Positions 18,045 through 25,000 of a stretch of DNA of 25,000 nt are shown here, piece by piece (the stretch's first letter is position 1; every line of letters starts with the position of its first letter). A model generated the notes under the pieces. That model made no database searches. It was not told the DNA's origin and saw only the letters and a list, made by a program, of their open reading frames with translations. The stretch is taken from positions 55,772 through 80,771 of the forward strand of contig CAUYUJ010001444.1 of the NCBI GenBank assembly GCA_963575745.1. Direction: 5' to 3'. This DNA is from Prorocentrum cordatum (lineage: Eukaryota; Sar; Dinophyceae; Prorocentrales; Prorocentraceae). The translations under genes and the position numbers were made by a program.

Positions 18045-18410
18045 TCGAAAGCCAGTGCGCAGTCGCAGCGGGGTAGCCATCATAGTGTCTGGCGGGCCTG
18101 CGCACAGCAGGCAACATGCCAGCACACCCGGCGTCCTAGTCCAAAGCCAATGCACAGTGATCGCGGTGGGGCCCGCGCATGATCCAGATTTTGCCTCGAA
18201 GTGCACGTCGCATTTTTTGTTAGAAAGGGGTGCTGGCCCTGCGCGCAGCATGCAATATGCGGGCACCCCCGCCGTCCCCGTCAACAAACAATACAAAGTG
18301 CTCGCGCCCCCCCCCGATCATGACCCAAGATGTTGCCCGGAAGTGGACCACACAGTGTTTTTGGACAGGGATGGTGGGGTTGGTCCTCATTGGTCCTGGT
18401 CGGCTTCCGG
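18045..18410 (+). repeat. ~141-bp tandem repeat, about 2.5 diverged units
   Basis: GCGCACAGCAGGCAACATGC at 18100 matches GCGCGCAGCATGCAATATGC at 18241, an offset of 141. Following blocks recur in the same order at about 137-141 bp: CACCCGGCGTCC/CACCCCCGCCGTCC, an AAAGCCAATGCACAGTG/AACAATACAAAGTG block, and GATCCAGATTTTGCC/GACCCAAGATGTTGCCC. The last unit is partial. Confidence 0.6.
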
Positions 18411-18419
18411 TCGCGTGGG

Positions 18420-18660
18420 GGAGGGGGTGTCTGTGAACAGGGAGCAGCGATGGACCCCCCCCCCGAGGGGGAAAACGCGGGGTTGGAAGAAGAGACTTTG
18501 TAAGCCACTCGCGCTCCCCAAACGGCTGGTGGGGTTCATGGCCTCGCGTAGTCAACCACCCTGGAAGATCGGGAGACCAGGAACAGTCGCTTGCCGTGAA
18601 AGGTGAAAGCAACCGGCCCGAAAGTGAGCTAGGTGTAGACAGATGATGGGGCTCTTGCGC
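18420..18660. other. Unassigned linker
   Basis: No gene or repeat unit was found, apart from an inverted copy of the AACCCCACCAGC motif near 18523-18535. Confidence 0.35.
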
Positions 18661-18668
18661 TGGCAGGG

Positions 18669-20138
18669 TTGACGCTGCACTCTCGTATGACGGGCGCGCG
18701 TGGTGGCGAGCGTTACCCGACTGGACGAGCTTGTCAAGGAGTTCGAGCGTTCCTGTGTCGGAGGCGGGCCGAGGCCACGGATTTGGAGGAGGAGGAGGAG
18801 AAGGACGAGGAGAAGGAGGAGGAGGGGGAGGAGGAGGGGGAGGAGGAGGAGGAGGAGGAGGAGGAGGAGGAGGAGGAAGATGGAGGAGGGGGAGGAGGAG
18901 GAGGAGGAGGAGGAGGAGGAGGAGGAGGAGGAGGAGGAGGAGGGGGAGGACGACGAAACGACCTCGACCAGGACATCGATCTCGGTCGCGGTTCGCGCCG
19001 TGCGCGGGGAGCCGAGGCGGAGGTGCCACGCGGGCGGCGCCTTCGCCTGCGCGGCTGGGGCCGAGGCGCGCAACAAGTGTCTCCGCTGGTTGCGCGGCTC
19101 CTCCCCGGCGGTTGTCCTTCGGTTGCTCCGTGGGCTGCCCTGGGGTGGCTCCGCGTTTGTCCCGAAGGTTGTCAGGTGACCGTTCCGCGGGTCGTCCCGC
19201 GGGCTGCGCGGCGGGTTGACCTGTGGGTTGCCCCGCGGGTTGCTCCGCGGGTTGCCCCGCGGCCGTCGCGTCTGTTGCAAGTTCGAGTGCAAGCTAAAAT
19301 GCGCTTCGACATTGAAACCAACATTCACATCGAAACCAACATGGAAATACTAATTGCTGTCCAGTCGGCATGCACATCACATGTACATCGACATTCACAT
19401 CGACCTGTAAATCCAATTGCAAACCGAGCTGCTCAACCAGTTGCCAATCGCACACGCCGACATGCACATCGAAGCGCGCATCGACATGTTTATCGATCGG
19501 CAGTCCAACTCTCAGCTCGAGAAGGAACGGCGAGCTGCCCATCGAAAGGCAAGTCCGATGGCAATCCAGTGGCAACCGCAGTGTGCATTGAACGTGTGCT
19601 TGCCTTGCGCATCGAACCCGTGTCCAGGTTCTGGCGCGCGGGCAGCTCGAGACGTAGTCTCCCCTGCGAAGGCCTTACTCCTTCTCTTCCTGCTCCTCCT
19701 CCTCCTCCTCCTCCTCCTCCTCCTCCTCCTCCTCCTCCTCCACCGTCGGTTCCGCCGACCCTGATAAGTGGGCAGCTTGGACGCAAGAGGCGGCGGGGGA
19801 ACGGCACAAAGGATGACGGCGGCTCTCATGCGAGGGCGGAGATAGAACGGTCGCGGGCCTACTCCGCCATTGCGCCCGAATCGCGTTCTAGAGGCCCCAG
19901 GTACATCTCCGGTGGTCTTGGTGGATTTCTTGGGGGGCTCCTGGGGGCCTTTGGGGCCCACTTTGGTGCGTCTTGGGTCCTTTGGGGGCCTCATGTCTGG
20001 GGTCGTACTGGAAGGTTTGGCTTCCAGCGGTTCAGTGGCGTGCTCTTTGGGCCCCCCTTGGGGGCCCCTCGAGGCACCCTGGGCTGGTCTTGGGTTCTTC
20101 GGCGGTCGTGGACGCTCTTGCGACGGATGCAGCGATGA
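18669..20138 (+). CDS. 489-codon open frame running through four repeat types; coding doubtful
   Basis: Among the longest open frames in the window. Its translation is a chain of repeat-derived segments: poly-Glu then poly-Gly from the GGA tract, a VAPR tetrapeptide series (RVAPRVAPRVAPR) from a 12-bp GC-rich repeat, a His/Arg-rich series from a second 12-bp repeat, poly-Pro from the TCC tract, and a Gly/Leu/Trp-rich end from the TTGGGG element. Each repeat unit except the 11-bp one is a multiple of three and free of stops in this frame, which explains the length without selection. No domain is recognisable. It is listed only because a low-complexity repeat protein cannot be excluded. Confidence 0.15.
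   Translation: MTLHSRMTGARGGERYPTGRACQGVRAFLCRRRAEATDLEEEEEKDEEKEEEGEEEGEEEEEEEEEEEEEDGGGGGGGGGGGGGGGGGGGGGGGRRNDLDQDIDLGRGSRRARGAEAEVPRGRRLRLRGWGRGAQQVSPLVARLLPGGCPSVAPWAALGWLRVCPEGCQVTVPRVVPRAARRVDLWVAPRVAPRVAPRPSRLLQVRVQAKMRFDIETNIHIETNMEILIAVQSACTSHVHRHSHRPVNPIANRAAQPVANRTRRHAHRSAHRHVYRSAVQLSAREGTASCPSKGKSDGNPVATAVCIERVLALRIEPVSRFWRAGSSRRSLPCEGLTPSLPAPPPPPPPPPPPPPPPPPSVPPTLISGQLGRKRRRGNGTKDDGGSHARAEIERSRAYSAIAPESRSRGPRYISGGLGGFLGGLLGAFGAHFGASWVLWGPHVWGRTGRFGFQRFSGVLFGPPLGAPRGTLGWSWVLRRSWTLLRRMQR
18785..18951 (+). repeat. Polypurine (GGA)n microsatellite
   Basis: About 165 bp of GGA/GAGGAA triplets. It is paired in orientation with the TCC tract at 19678-19742. Confidence 0.95.
19080..19266 (+). 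repeat. 12-bp GC-rich minisatellite
   Basis: The unit is GGTTGCCCCGCG with substitutions. Three nearly perfect consecutive copies lie at about 19224-19260, with more degenerate units upstream (GGTCGTCCCGCG, GGTTGACCTGTG, GGTTGTCC...). Confidence 0.8.
19300..19500 (+). repeat. 12-bp ACATCGA minisatellite, plus orientation
   Basis: Units such as CATTCACATCGA, CATGTACATCGA, AGCGCGCATCGA and CATGTTTATCGA follow each other, mostly at 12-bp steps. The same unit occurs inverted at 20318-20580. Confidence 0.7.
19678..19742 (+). repeat. (TCC)n microsatellite
   Basis: About 60 bp of near-perfect CTC/TCC triplets. Confidence 0.95.
19905..20112 (+). repeat. TTGGGG-type periodic element, copy D
   Basis: A body of TCTTGG/CTTTGGGG units at about 10-13 bp, for example around 19917-19995 and 20045-20100. 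It lacks the conserved tail of copies A-C, so it is a diverged or partial member. Confidence 0.5.
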
Positions 20139-20317
20139 TGCTCAGACCTCGCGTAATTAGTGGATCTACTACAGAATTAATTTGCCGCAGAAATGTGTTT
20201 TCGTCGAGTCCACGGGAAAACATATACATATACGACCACCCTGCGGGTGATAAAGAGGTTGGGGGGGAAGCAATGGGCAACAGTGGTGACTGTTGTTCTG
20301 ACGATGCTTGTGGTGCG

Positions 20318-20580
20318 CATATCGATGTGCATGCCGATTTGCTGTTCGATCTTCAGCTCGATTTGCGTGTCGATATATCGATGTGCATGTCGATTTGCTT
20401 TTCGATCTGCATCTCGATTTGCATGTCGATTTACATTGGAAAGCTCGCCGCAGGCGCCGATTTTTTAAAATACGCAACCCACGGTGCCTTACGATTTGCA
20501 TTTGGATGTGCATGCCGATTTGCATTTCGATGTGCTTTTCGGTTTGCATGTCGGTTTGCATGTAGACTTGCATTGGATAG
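20318..20580 (-). repeat. 12-bp ACATCGA minisatellite, inverted orientation
   Basis: GATGTGCATGTCGATTTGC-type units in series. Read on the minus strand they give GACATGCACATCGA as in 19300-19500. Two sub-arrays (20320-20440 and 20490-20575) both end in ACATTGGAAAGCTCGCCGCA or GCATTGGATAGCTCGCCGCA, so the array itself is part of a larger duplication. Confidence 0.75.
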
Positions 20581-20591
20581 CTCGCCGCAGC

Positions 20592-20790
20592 CACGGCGGG
20601 ACACCAGCGGGACACTAGCGGGGCACCGTTTTCCGGGTGGAGAGACTTTTGGTCCGGCCGCGGCCCGGCCACAGGAGGATTTCGGGACACCAGCGGGACA
20701 CCGGCGGGACACCGCGGGGCACCGGCCGCCGGCGGAGTTACATTTGGTCTGGCCGCGGCCCAGCCACAGGAGGATTTCCACTCGCCCGCC
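20592..20790 (+). repeat. ~95-bp tandem duplication with 10-11 bp GGGACACC sub-repeats
   Basis: GGTCCGGCCGCGGCCCGGCC followed by ACAGGAGGATTTC at 20651 recurs at 20746. Each copy is preceded by several GGGACACCAGC-type units ending in GGGGCACCG. Confidence 0.7.
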
Positions 20791-20969
20791 CACGCAGCTT
20801 CGCCTCGCCCGCACGCAGGCACGGCACGCACGACACGAACCCGAAACCGAAATCGATTTCCCGGTATGGGGGGGTCTCCGTTTCACGTCGGACTCACCCC
20901 CCAACCTCCGATATTGTCCGTAGATCTGCGGGCATTTCACGTCTGTGTTCGTAGATACGACGAACAAGT

Positions 20970-21375
20970 TTGTGGCCACGAAACGTCTGAGGGGTGTGCC
21001 GAAATGTGTGCGGCAGGCGCATGCGAGCGTAGCCATTGAGGCCCTCGGTGGAGCTCCCTATGGGGCGAAGAATCGTGCGAGGGGTGTGCCGAAGCAGGTG
21101 CACTGGGCGCGTGCGAGCGCAACCACTGGAGCCCTCGGTGGATATCCCTGTGGGGCCGCGAAACATGTGAGGCGTGCGCCGACATGGGCGCGGCGGCCGT
21201 ATGCGAGTGCAGCCTCTGGGGCCTTCGGTGGAGCGTCCTTTGGGGCCAAGAAGAGTGTGAGGGGTGTGCCGAAATGGGCGCGGCAGGCGCGTGCGAGCGC
21301 AGCCTCCTGGGGGGGGCCGTCGGGGGAGCTCCCTTTGGGGCCACGAAGCGTGTGATGGGGCGTGCCCATATGGTT
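20970..21375 (+). repeat. 90-bp tandem satellite, about 4.5 units
   Basis: GTGTGCCGAA or a variant begins at 20995, 21085, 21175 and 21265, exactly 90 bp apart, with a last diverged step of about 96. Each unit has a GCGCGTGCGAGCGCA block, a GCCCTCGGTGGA block and a TGTGGGGCCNCGAA block. A plus-strand frame (20945-21355) reads as 30-residue repeats, and the minus strand is also open across all units, so the open frames follow from the 90-bp period. Selection on a repeat protein cannot be judged by eye. Confidence 0.85.
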
Positions 21376-21479
21376 GACCGGTGCGGAGGGCAGGTGCAGG
21401 GACGGGAGGTGGTGGTGGGACGGTGGCATTGGCGGTGTCGCCGTGCTCTTGTCCAGCTGAGGCCCACATGTGGGGCCTA

Positions 21480-21861
21480 GGGAAAGAAGCAGGGGCCAGG
21501 GGAGGAAGGGGAGGCAAAAGACAGCCGCCCCCTCCATGGCGCCCTGCGCTGCGCCTCCGCCTCTGTCCTCTCGGCCTTGCGGGCGCGGGCGGCCTGGCGG
21601 GATGGGAGGAGGGAGGAGGGGGAGGAGGAAGGATAGGAGACGCAGGGCGCTGCCCTCCAAAACGACGACCCAGCACCACAGGATGATGGCCGGGGACACA
21701 TACAAAGGAGCGACGAGGGAGCCAAAGGAAGGCCGCGAGGGAATCAAGAGGAAGCAAACAAGGAGCCAACAAGGATTGAAAGGAAAGCACCAGGGAGCCA
21801 CGAGAGAGCCAAGAAGGAGGGAGAACGGCTGAAGCACGAGCATTCTTGACGTTCGCGTATC
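21480..21861. other. Purine-biased stretch without a recognisable gene
   Basis: Contains GGAGGAGGGAGG runs (21604-21640). From 21690 to 21835 the sequence is rich in AAGGAGCCA/GAAAGC-like words. It resembles the short AAG-rich block at 23138-23237 in composition only. Confidence 0.35.
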
Positions 21862-22187
21862 GCTGCTGATGGTGGTGGTGCTGCTGCTGATGATGCTGCT
21901 GATGCTGCTGCTGGTTCTGGTGCTGATGGTGCTGCTGCTGGCGCTGCTGCTGGTTCTGCAGCTGGTGCTGCTGGTGGTGGTGCTGCTGGTGGTGGTGCTG
22001 GTGGTGGTGGTGCTGCTGCTGCTTCTGGTTCTGCTGCTGGTACTGCTGCCGCTGATGCTGGTGCTGCTGGTGCTGCTGCTGGTGCTACTGGTGCTGTTGC
22101 TGCTGCTAGTGCTACTGCCGCTGGTGCTGCTGCTGGTGATCTTGCTGCTGGTGCTGCTGGTGCTGCTGCCGCTGGTGCTGCTGCTGG

Positions 22188-22241
<54 letters not shown>

Positions 22242-22337
22242 AGCTGCTGCCGGCGCTGCTGCTGGTGTTGCTGCTGGCGCTCTTGTTGCTGGCTCTTGTG
22301 CTGCTGGTGCAGGCGATGATGCTGGTGCTGCTGCTCA
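21862..22337 (+). repeat. CTG/CAG trinucleotide array 1
   Basis: Imperfect GCT/GGT/GAT triplets with a pure (CTG) core at about 22190-22237. Plus frames give poly-Leu/Val, minus frames poly-Gln or poly-Ser/Thr. The long frames here are repeat artefacts. Confidence 0.95.
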
Positions 22338-22463
22338 GGCACTGCCGAGACGTGACACTCCGCAACCTGTGAAACTACGTACAAACACCAAGTGTTGGCA
22401 ATTCAGCCCCGTGCAGCACCTGCGATTCACATGCCTTTGGTGCGCAATCCTGGGCGCTTTTGC
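22338..22463 (+). repeat. Linker between CTG arrays, copy 1
   Basis: A unique-looking segment beginning GGCACTGCCGAGACGTG and ending GGTGCGCAATCCTGGG. It is homologous to 23426-23544, with shared landmarks GTGAA, GTTGGCAA/GTGGCAA, CGATTCA and TTGGTGCGCAA. Confidence 0.75.
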
Positions 22464-22900
22464 TTGTAGAGCTGTTGGTGCTGCTGGTGGTACTGCTGTT
22501 GTTGCTGCTGGGGCTGGTTGCGGTGGTGGTGCTGCTGGTACTGCTGGTGCTGGTGCTGCTGTTGTTGGTGGTGCTGGTGCTGGTGGTGCTGCTAATGCAG
22601 GTGGTGCTGGTGCTGCTGCTGAAGCTGCTGCTGCTGGTGCTGTTGCTCATGTTACTGCTGCTGGCGCTGCCACTGCTGCTGGTGCTGCTGGTTCTGGTGC
22701 TGCTGGTGCAGGCGCTGCTGCTGGTGCTGCTGCTGGTGCTGTTGGTTCTGGTGCTGCTGGTGCAGGCGCTGCTGCTGGTGCTGCTACTGGTGTTGCCTGT
22801 GCTGCTTCCTGCTGCTGGTGCTGCTGCTGATGTTGCTGGTGCTGGTGCTGGTGATGCTGGTGCTGGTGCTGCTGATGTTGATGCTGCTGGTGTTTTTTTT
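22464..22900 (+). repeat. CTG/CAG trinucleotide array 2
   Basis: Imperfect CTG/GTG/GTT triplets. An internal duplication of about 54 bp (GTTCTGGTGCTGCTGGTGCA followed by GGCGCTGCTGCTGG) is visible near 22690-22775. Confidence 0.95.
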
Positions 22901-23019
22901 GCAGGCAACAGCTCCACCTACCTCCCTCGACCTTAGCCTGGTCCAGCCGCCGCCAGGCCGGCAGAGCCGGCGCCCTCGGCCGCCCCGCCGCCGGCCGCCC
23001 GCCGCGCCAGGAGCAGCCG

Positions 23020-23137
23020 CAGCAGCTGGTGCTGCTTCTGGTGCTGCTGGTGCTGCCAGTGGTGCCGCTGATGGTACTGCTGCTGGTGCTGCTGGCGCTT
23101 GTGCTGGTGCTGGTGCTCCTGCTTGTGCTACTGCACA
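23020..23137 (+). repeat. CTG/CAG trinucleotide array 3
   Basis: A shorter imperfect array that ends at an AAG-rich block (23138-23237). Confidence 0.9.
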
Positions 23138-23237
23138 CTGAAGAGAAGAACGAGAAAGCGGACAAGAAGCGAGCAAGGGAAGAACAAGCCGACAAGAAGC
23201 GAAGCGGCGAGGACGCAAATCAAACGTCCACAGCCAA

Positions 23238-23425
23238 GGCTGCTTGTGCTGCTGATGTCTCTGGTGGTGCTGCTGCTGCTGCTGCGCGTGCTGGTGTTGG
23301 TGCATGTGCTGCCGGTGCTGCTGCTAGTGCTACTGTTGGTGCTGCTGGTGCTGCCGCTGGTGCTGCTGCTTGTGCTGGTGCTGCTGCTAGTGTTGCTGCT
23401 GCTAGTGTTGCTTCTACTGATACTG
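23238..23425 (+). repeat. CTG/CAG trinucleotide array 4
   Basis: Imperfect GCTGGTGCT triplets that run into linker copy 2. Confidence 0.9.
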
Positions 23426-23544
23426 AGGCACTGCCGAGACATGCCACACACAGCACGACATGTGAACATACTTACAACTACCAAGCGGTGGCAAGCCGGC
23501 CGTGTAACACCCGCGATTCAATTGCCGTTGGTGCGCAACCCAGG
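23426..23544 (+). repeat. Linker between CTG arrays, copy 2
   Basis: GGCACTGCCGAGACATG to GGTGCGCAACCCAGGG, homologous to 22338-22463. The offset between the two copies is about 1.09 kb, which implies duplication of a larger array-plus-linker block. Confidence 0.75.
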
Positions 23545-23895
23545 GAGCTGCTGCTGTTGGTGCTGCTCGTACTGATGGTGGTGGTGGTGGTGCTGCTGCT
23601 GGTGCTGCTGGAGCTGATGGTGCTGTTGCTGGTGCTGCTTCTTGTGCTGCTGCTGCTGCTGCCGTTGCTGGTGCTGGTGCTGGTGCTGCTGAAGCTACTG
23701 CTTCTGGTGCTGCTGCTGCTCGTGTTGGTGCTGCTGGTGCTACCGCTCCTGCTGGTGCTGACTGCTGCTGCTGTTGCTGTTGATGCTGGTGCTGCTGCTG
23801 GTGCTGCTGCCGGTGTTGGTGCTGGTGTTGATGCTGCTGGTGGTGTTGCTGATGCTGCCGTGTTGCCGATGCTGCTGTGTTGGTACTAATGCTCA
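23545..23895 (+). repeat. CTG/CAG trinucleotide array 5
   Basis: The last array of the domain. It grades into the acidic GAC/GAG tract. Confidence 0.95.
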
Positions 23896-24191
23896 TGATT
23901 TTTCTGTTCTTATCTGACGACGACGAGGGGGAGGAAAAGGGGGAGGTGGAGAAGGATGACGACCACGGGGACAAGAACGAGGGGGAGGTGGACAAGGACG
24001 AAGAGGAGGAGGAGGAGGAGGAGGAGGAGGAGGGGGAGGAGGAAGAGGAGGAGGAGCACGCAGAGGTCAAGTGCGAAGACGAGGTCGAGGATGACGATGA
24101 CGACGAAAGCTTGGGACGCTCTCGAGGCGATCTTGGGTCGTTTGCAGTGTGTATCAGGGTTGCTTTACAAGTGTGCTGCAGGGTATTGTGA
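23877..24191 (+). CDS. Hypothetical acidic ORF, 104 codons; coding doubtful
   Basis: ATG follows the CTG array. A short hydrophobic start (MIFLFL) leads into a highly acidic body (DDDEGEEKGEVEKDDDHGDK, then poly-Glu, then EDEVEDDDDDESLG) and a 30-residue mixed end. The acidic body comes from GAC/GAG/GGA triplets, so the open frame may be incidental. A second acidic tract downstream (24241-24390) has the same layout. Confidence 0.2.
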   Translation: MLVLMLMIFLFLSDDDEGEEKGEVEKDDDHGDKNEGEVDKDEEEEEEEEEEEGEEEEEEEHAEVKCEDEVEDDDDDESLGRSRGDLGSFAVCIRVALQVCCRVL

Positions 24192-24240
24192 GATCCTGCT
24201 GTGATGGTGCTGGTGCCGCTTTTTCCTTTCACGCCTCCTC

Positions 24241-24390
24241 TACGGCGACGAAGGCGAGGACAAGGAAGAGAACGATGCGGAGGAGGACAATGATGAGAAC
24301 AACAACGGGAAGCAGAACGAGGACGGGGAGGAGGGGGATGAGGATGACAACGACGAGGACGAAGACTCTTGGAGCCATCGTGGGGCCTGA
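24241..24390 (+). repeat. Second acidic GAC/GAG/AAC tract, open in one frame
   Basis: In one frame it reads DEGEDKEENDAEEDNDENNN and onward to SWSHRGA and TGA at 24388-24390, with no upstream ATG. Like 23920-24110 it is followed by TTGGG-type units, so acidic tract plus TTGGG unit seems to be a duplicated module. Confidence 0.45.
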
Positions 24391-24445
24391 TTGAGGCCTC
24401 GTTGGGGTTCTCTTGGTGCTCCCTCGGGGTACCCTCAAGGGGCCC
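24366..24445 (+). repeat. TTGGGG-type periodic element, fragment E
   Basis: CTCTTGGAGCCATCGTGGGG and then TTGAGGCCTC, GTTGGGGTTCTC, TTGGTGCTCCCTC units occur at about 10-12 bp. It lacks the conserved tail. A shorter fragment lies at 24111-24140. Confidence 0.45.
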
Positions 24446-24649
24446 TTCGGGTGCGCCGGGTCTCCTGGCGCACCCGGCGCACCCAGCGCACCCGGTGTAC
24501 CCGGCGCACCCGGCGCACCCGGTGTACCCGGCGCACTCGGCGCAGCCGGCGCACCCGGCACACCAGGGAACCCGGCGCACCAGGCGCACCTGGCGCATCC
24601 GGGCACACCTGGCACACCCGACGGAACCTGGTATCTCGCACACGCTTAG
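24413..24649 (+). CDS. Collagen-like Gly-X-Pro ORF, 78 codons; coding uncertain
   Basis: From residue 17 the peptide is a run of Gly-X-Y triplets (GSPGAPGAPSAPGVPGAPGA and similar), with GAP, GVP, GAL, GAA and GTP variants, then a non-collagen end. The DNA is a 9-bp repeat of GGCGCACCC type. Collagen-like repeats form triple helices in many eukaryotic and bacterial proteins, but the array is short and there is no signal peptide or partner domain. The minus strand also encodes Gly-X-Pro across the same bases (frame 24229-24615), so the frame alone does not prove function. Confidence 0.25.
   Translation: MVLPRGTLKGPFGCAGSPGAPGAPSAPGVPGAPGAPGVPGALGAAGAPGTPGNPAHQAHLAHPGTPGTPDGTWYLAHA
24462..24615 (+). 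repeat. 9-bp GGCGCACCC minisatellite, open as Gly-X-Pro on both strands
   Basis: About 17 units with GTGTACCCG, GCACTCGGC and similar variants. The unit is close to its own reverse complement in the GGCGC part, which gives collagen-like translation in both directions. Confidence 0.85.
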
Positions 24650-24784
24650 GTCGGAACGGGCTCGCGCTTCCCAGGTACGTCCTTCCACCATGGCTGTGCC
24701 TCCAGCGCTCCTCGTGCACCCCGGCGCTGCTGGGGGGCACAATAAGGGCCTCGTCCTTTTTTGAGCCGTCGGCTTCTCCCGGAG

Positions 24785-24900
24785 TGTTCCTTGCCCCGGC
24801 CAATCCTCCAGGCTAGCCCACGCACTCACCACTTCCTCTGAGCGTGCCTTGCCCCGGCCAATCCTCCAGGCTAGCTCACGCACTCACCACTCTCTGTGCC
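24785..24900 (+). repeat. 58-bp tandem duplication
   Basis: CCTTGCCCCGGCCAATCCTC followed by CAGGCTAGC(C/T)CACGCACTCACC occurs at 24789 and 24847. The two copies differ at only a few bases, so it is recent. Confidence 0.9.
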
Positions 24901-25000
24901 ATCATGTTCCCGACCCACCGGAACCGTACGCGCTTCCATCCCGAAATTGCTCGGCGCCAGGTGATTGTCCGCAGAACGCCGCTGCAGAACAGAGGTGGCG

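Noticed and set aside
21058-22365. 435-codon minus-strand Ser/Thr-rich frame
   Set aside because: It is an antisense reading of the CTG array joined to the 90-bp satellite. There is no conserved motif.
23414-24883. 489-codon minus-strand open frame
   Set aside because: It is a chain of CAG, GAC/GAG and GGCGCACCC repeats with no domain. The length follows from stop-free repeats.
1-25000. Dinoflagellate spliced-leader relics
   Set aside because: I looked for the CCATTTTGGCTCAAG core on both strands by eye and found only partial TTTTGGC words (about 17275 and 17359). This does not exclude a dinoflagellate origin.

Overview
The window looks like nuclear DNA from a GC-rich, repeat-choked eukaryote. 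The dense mixture of microsatellites, minisatellites and foldback elements, with few intact reading frames and only broken gene remnants, fits a dinoflagellate best (Prorocentrum- or Symbiodiniaceae-like). This assignment is inference: no rRNA, tRNA, dinoflagellate spliced-leader relic or diagnostic gene was seen. There is no sign of bacterial operons, CRISPR or phage.

Left part (1-4.1 kb): three copies of a ~165-bp interspersed element, each with a plausible target-site duplication, lie among minus-strand coding-like fragments (about 3.95 to 1.9 kb). One fragment is an exon-like alanine/glutamine/lysine-rich segment with a clean 3' splice site. Two copies of a short segment near 1.4 and 3.8 kb encode the same peptide signature on the minus strand. 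Middle-left (4.1-8 kb): complementary GGA and TCC tracts, a degenerate ~52-bp repeat, the first copy of an 11-bp-periodic TTGGGG-type element, an exact-period 187-bp tandem array whose units each carry a foldback, and a ~100-nt hairpin.

Centre (8-15.2 kb, plus strand): the only recognisable gene, a UPF1/NAM7-type superfamily 1 helicase. It has all the hallmark motifs (Walker A, SNTAAD, DEAG, GDPQQLPPT, VDASQG, LTRAKRG) but is broken by at least six frame changes and an internal stop. Coding-like sequence with similar breaks runs on for about 4 kb. It is either a degraded (pseudo)gene or an intact gene seen through assembly indels.

Right part (15.2-25 kb): a succession of unrelated tandem repeats with units of 66, 11, 141, 12, 95, 90, 3 and 9 bp. 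Notable pieces are 12-bp arrays in opposite orientations, a ~2-kb CTG/CAG domain punctuated by two homologous linkers, acidic tracts, and a 9-bp repeat that encodes collagen-like Gly-X-Pro on both strands. I see no convincing intact gene here. Long open frames exist mainly because the repeats lack stops.
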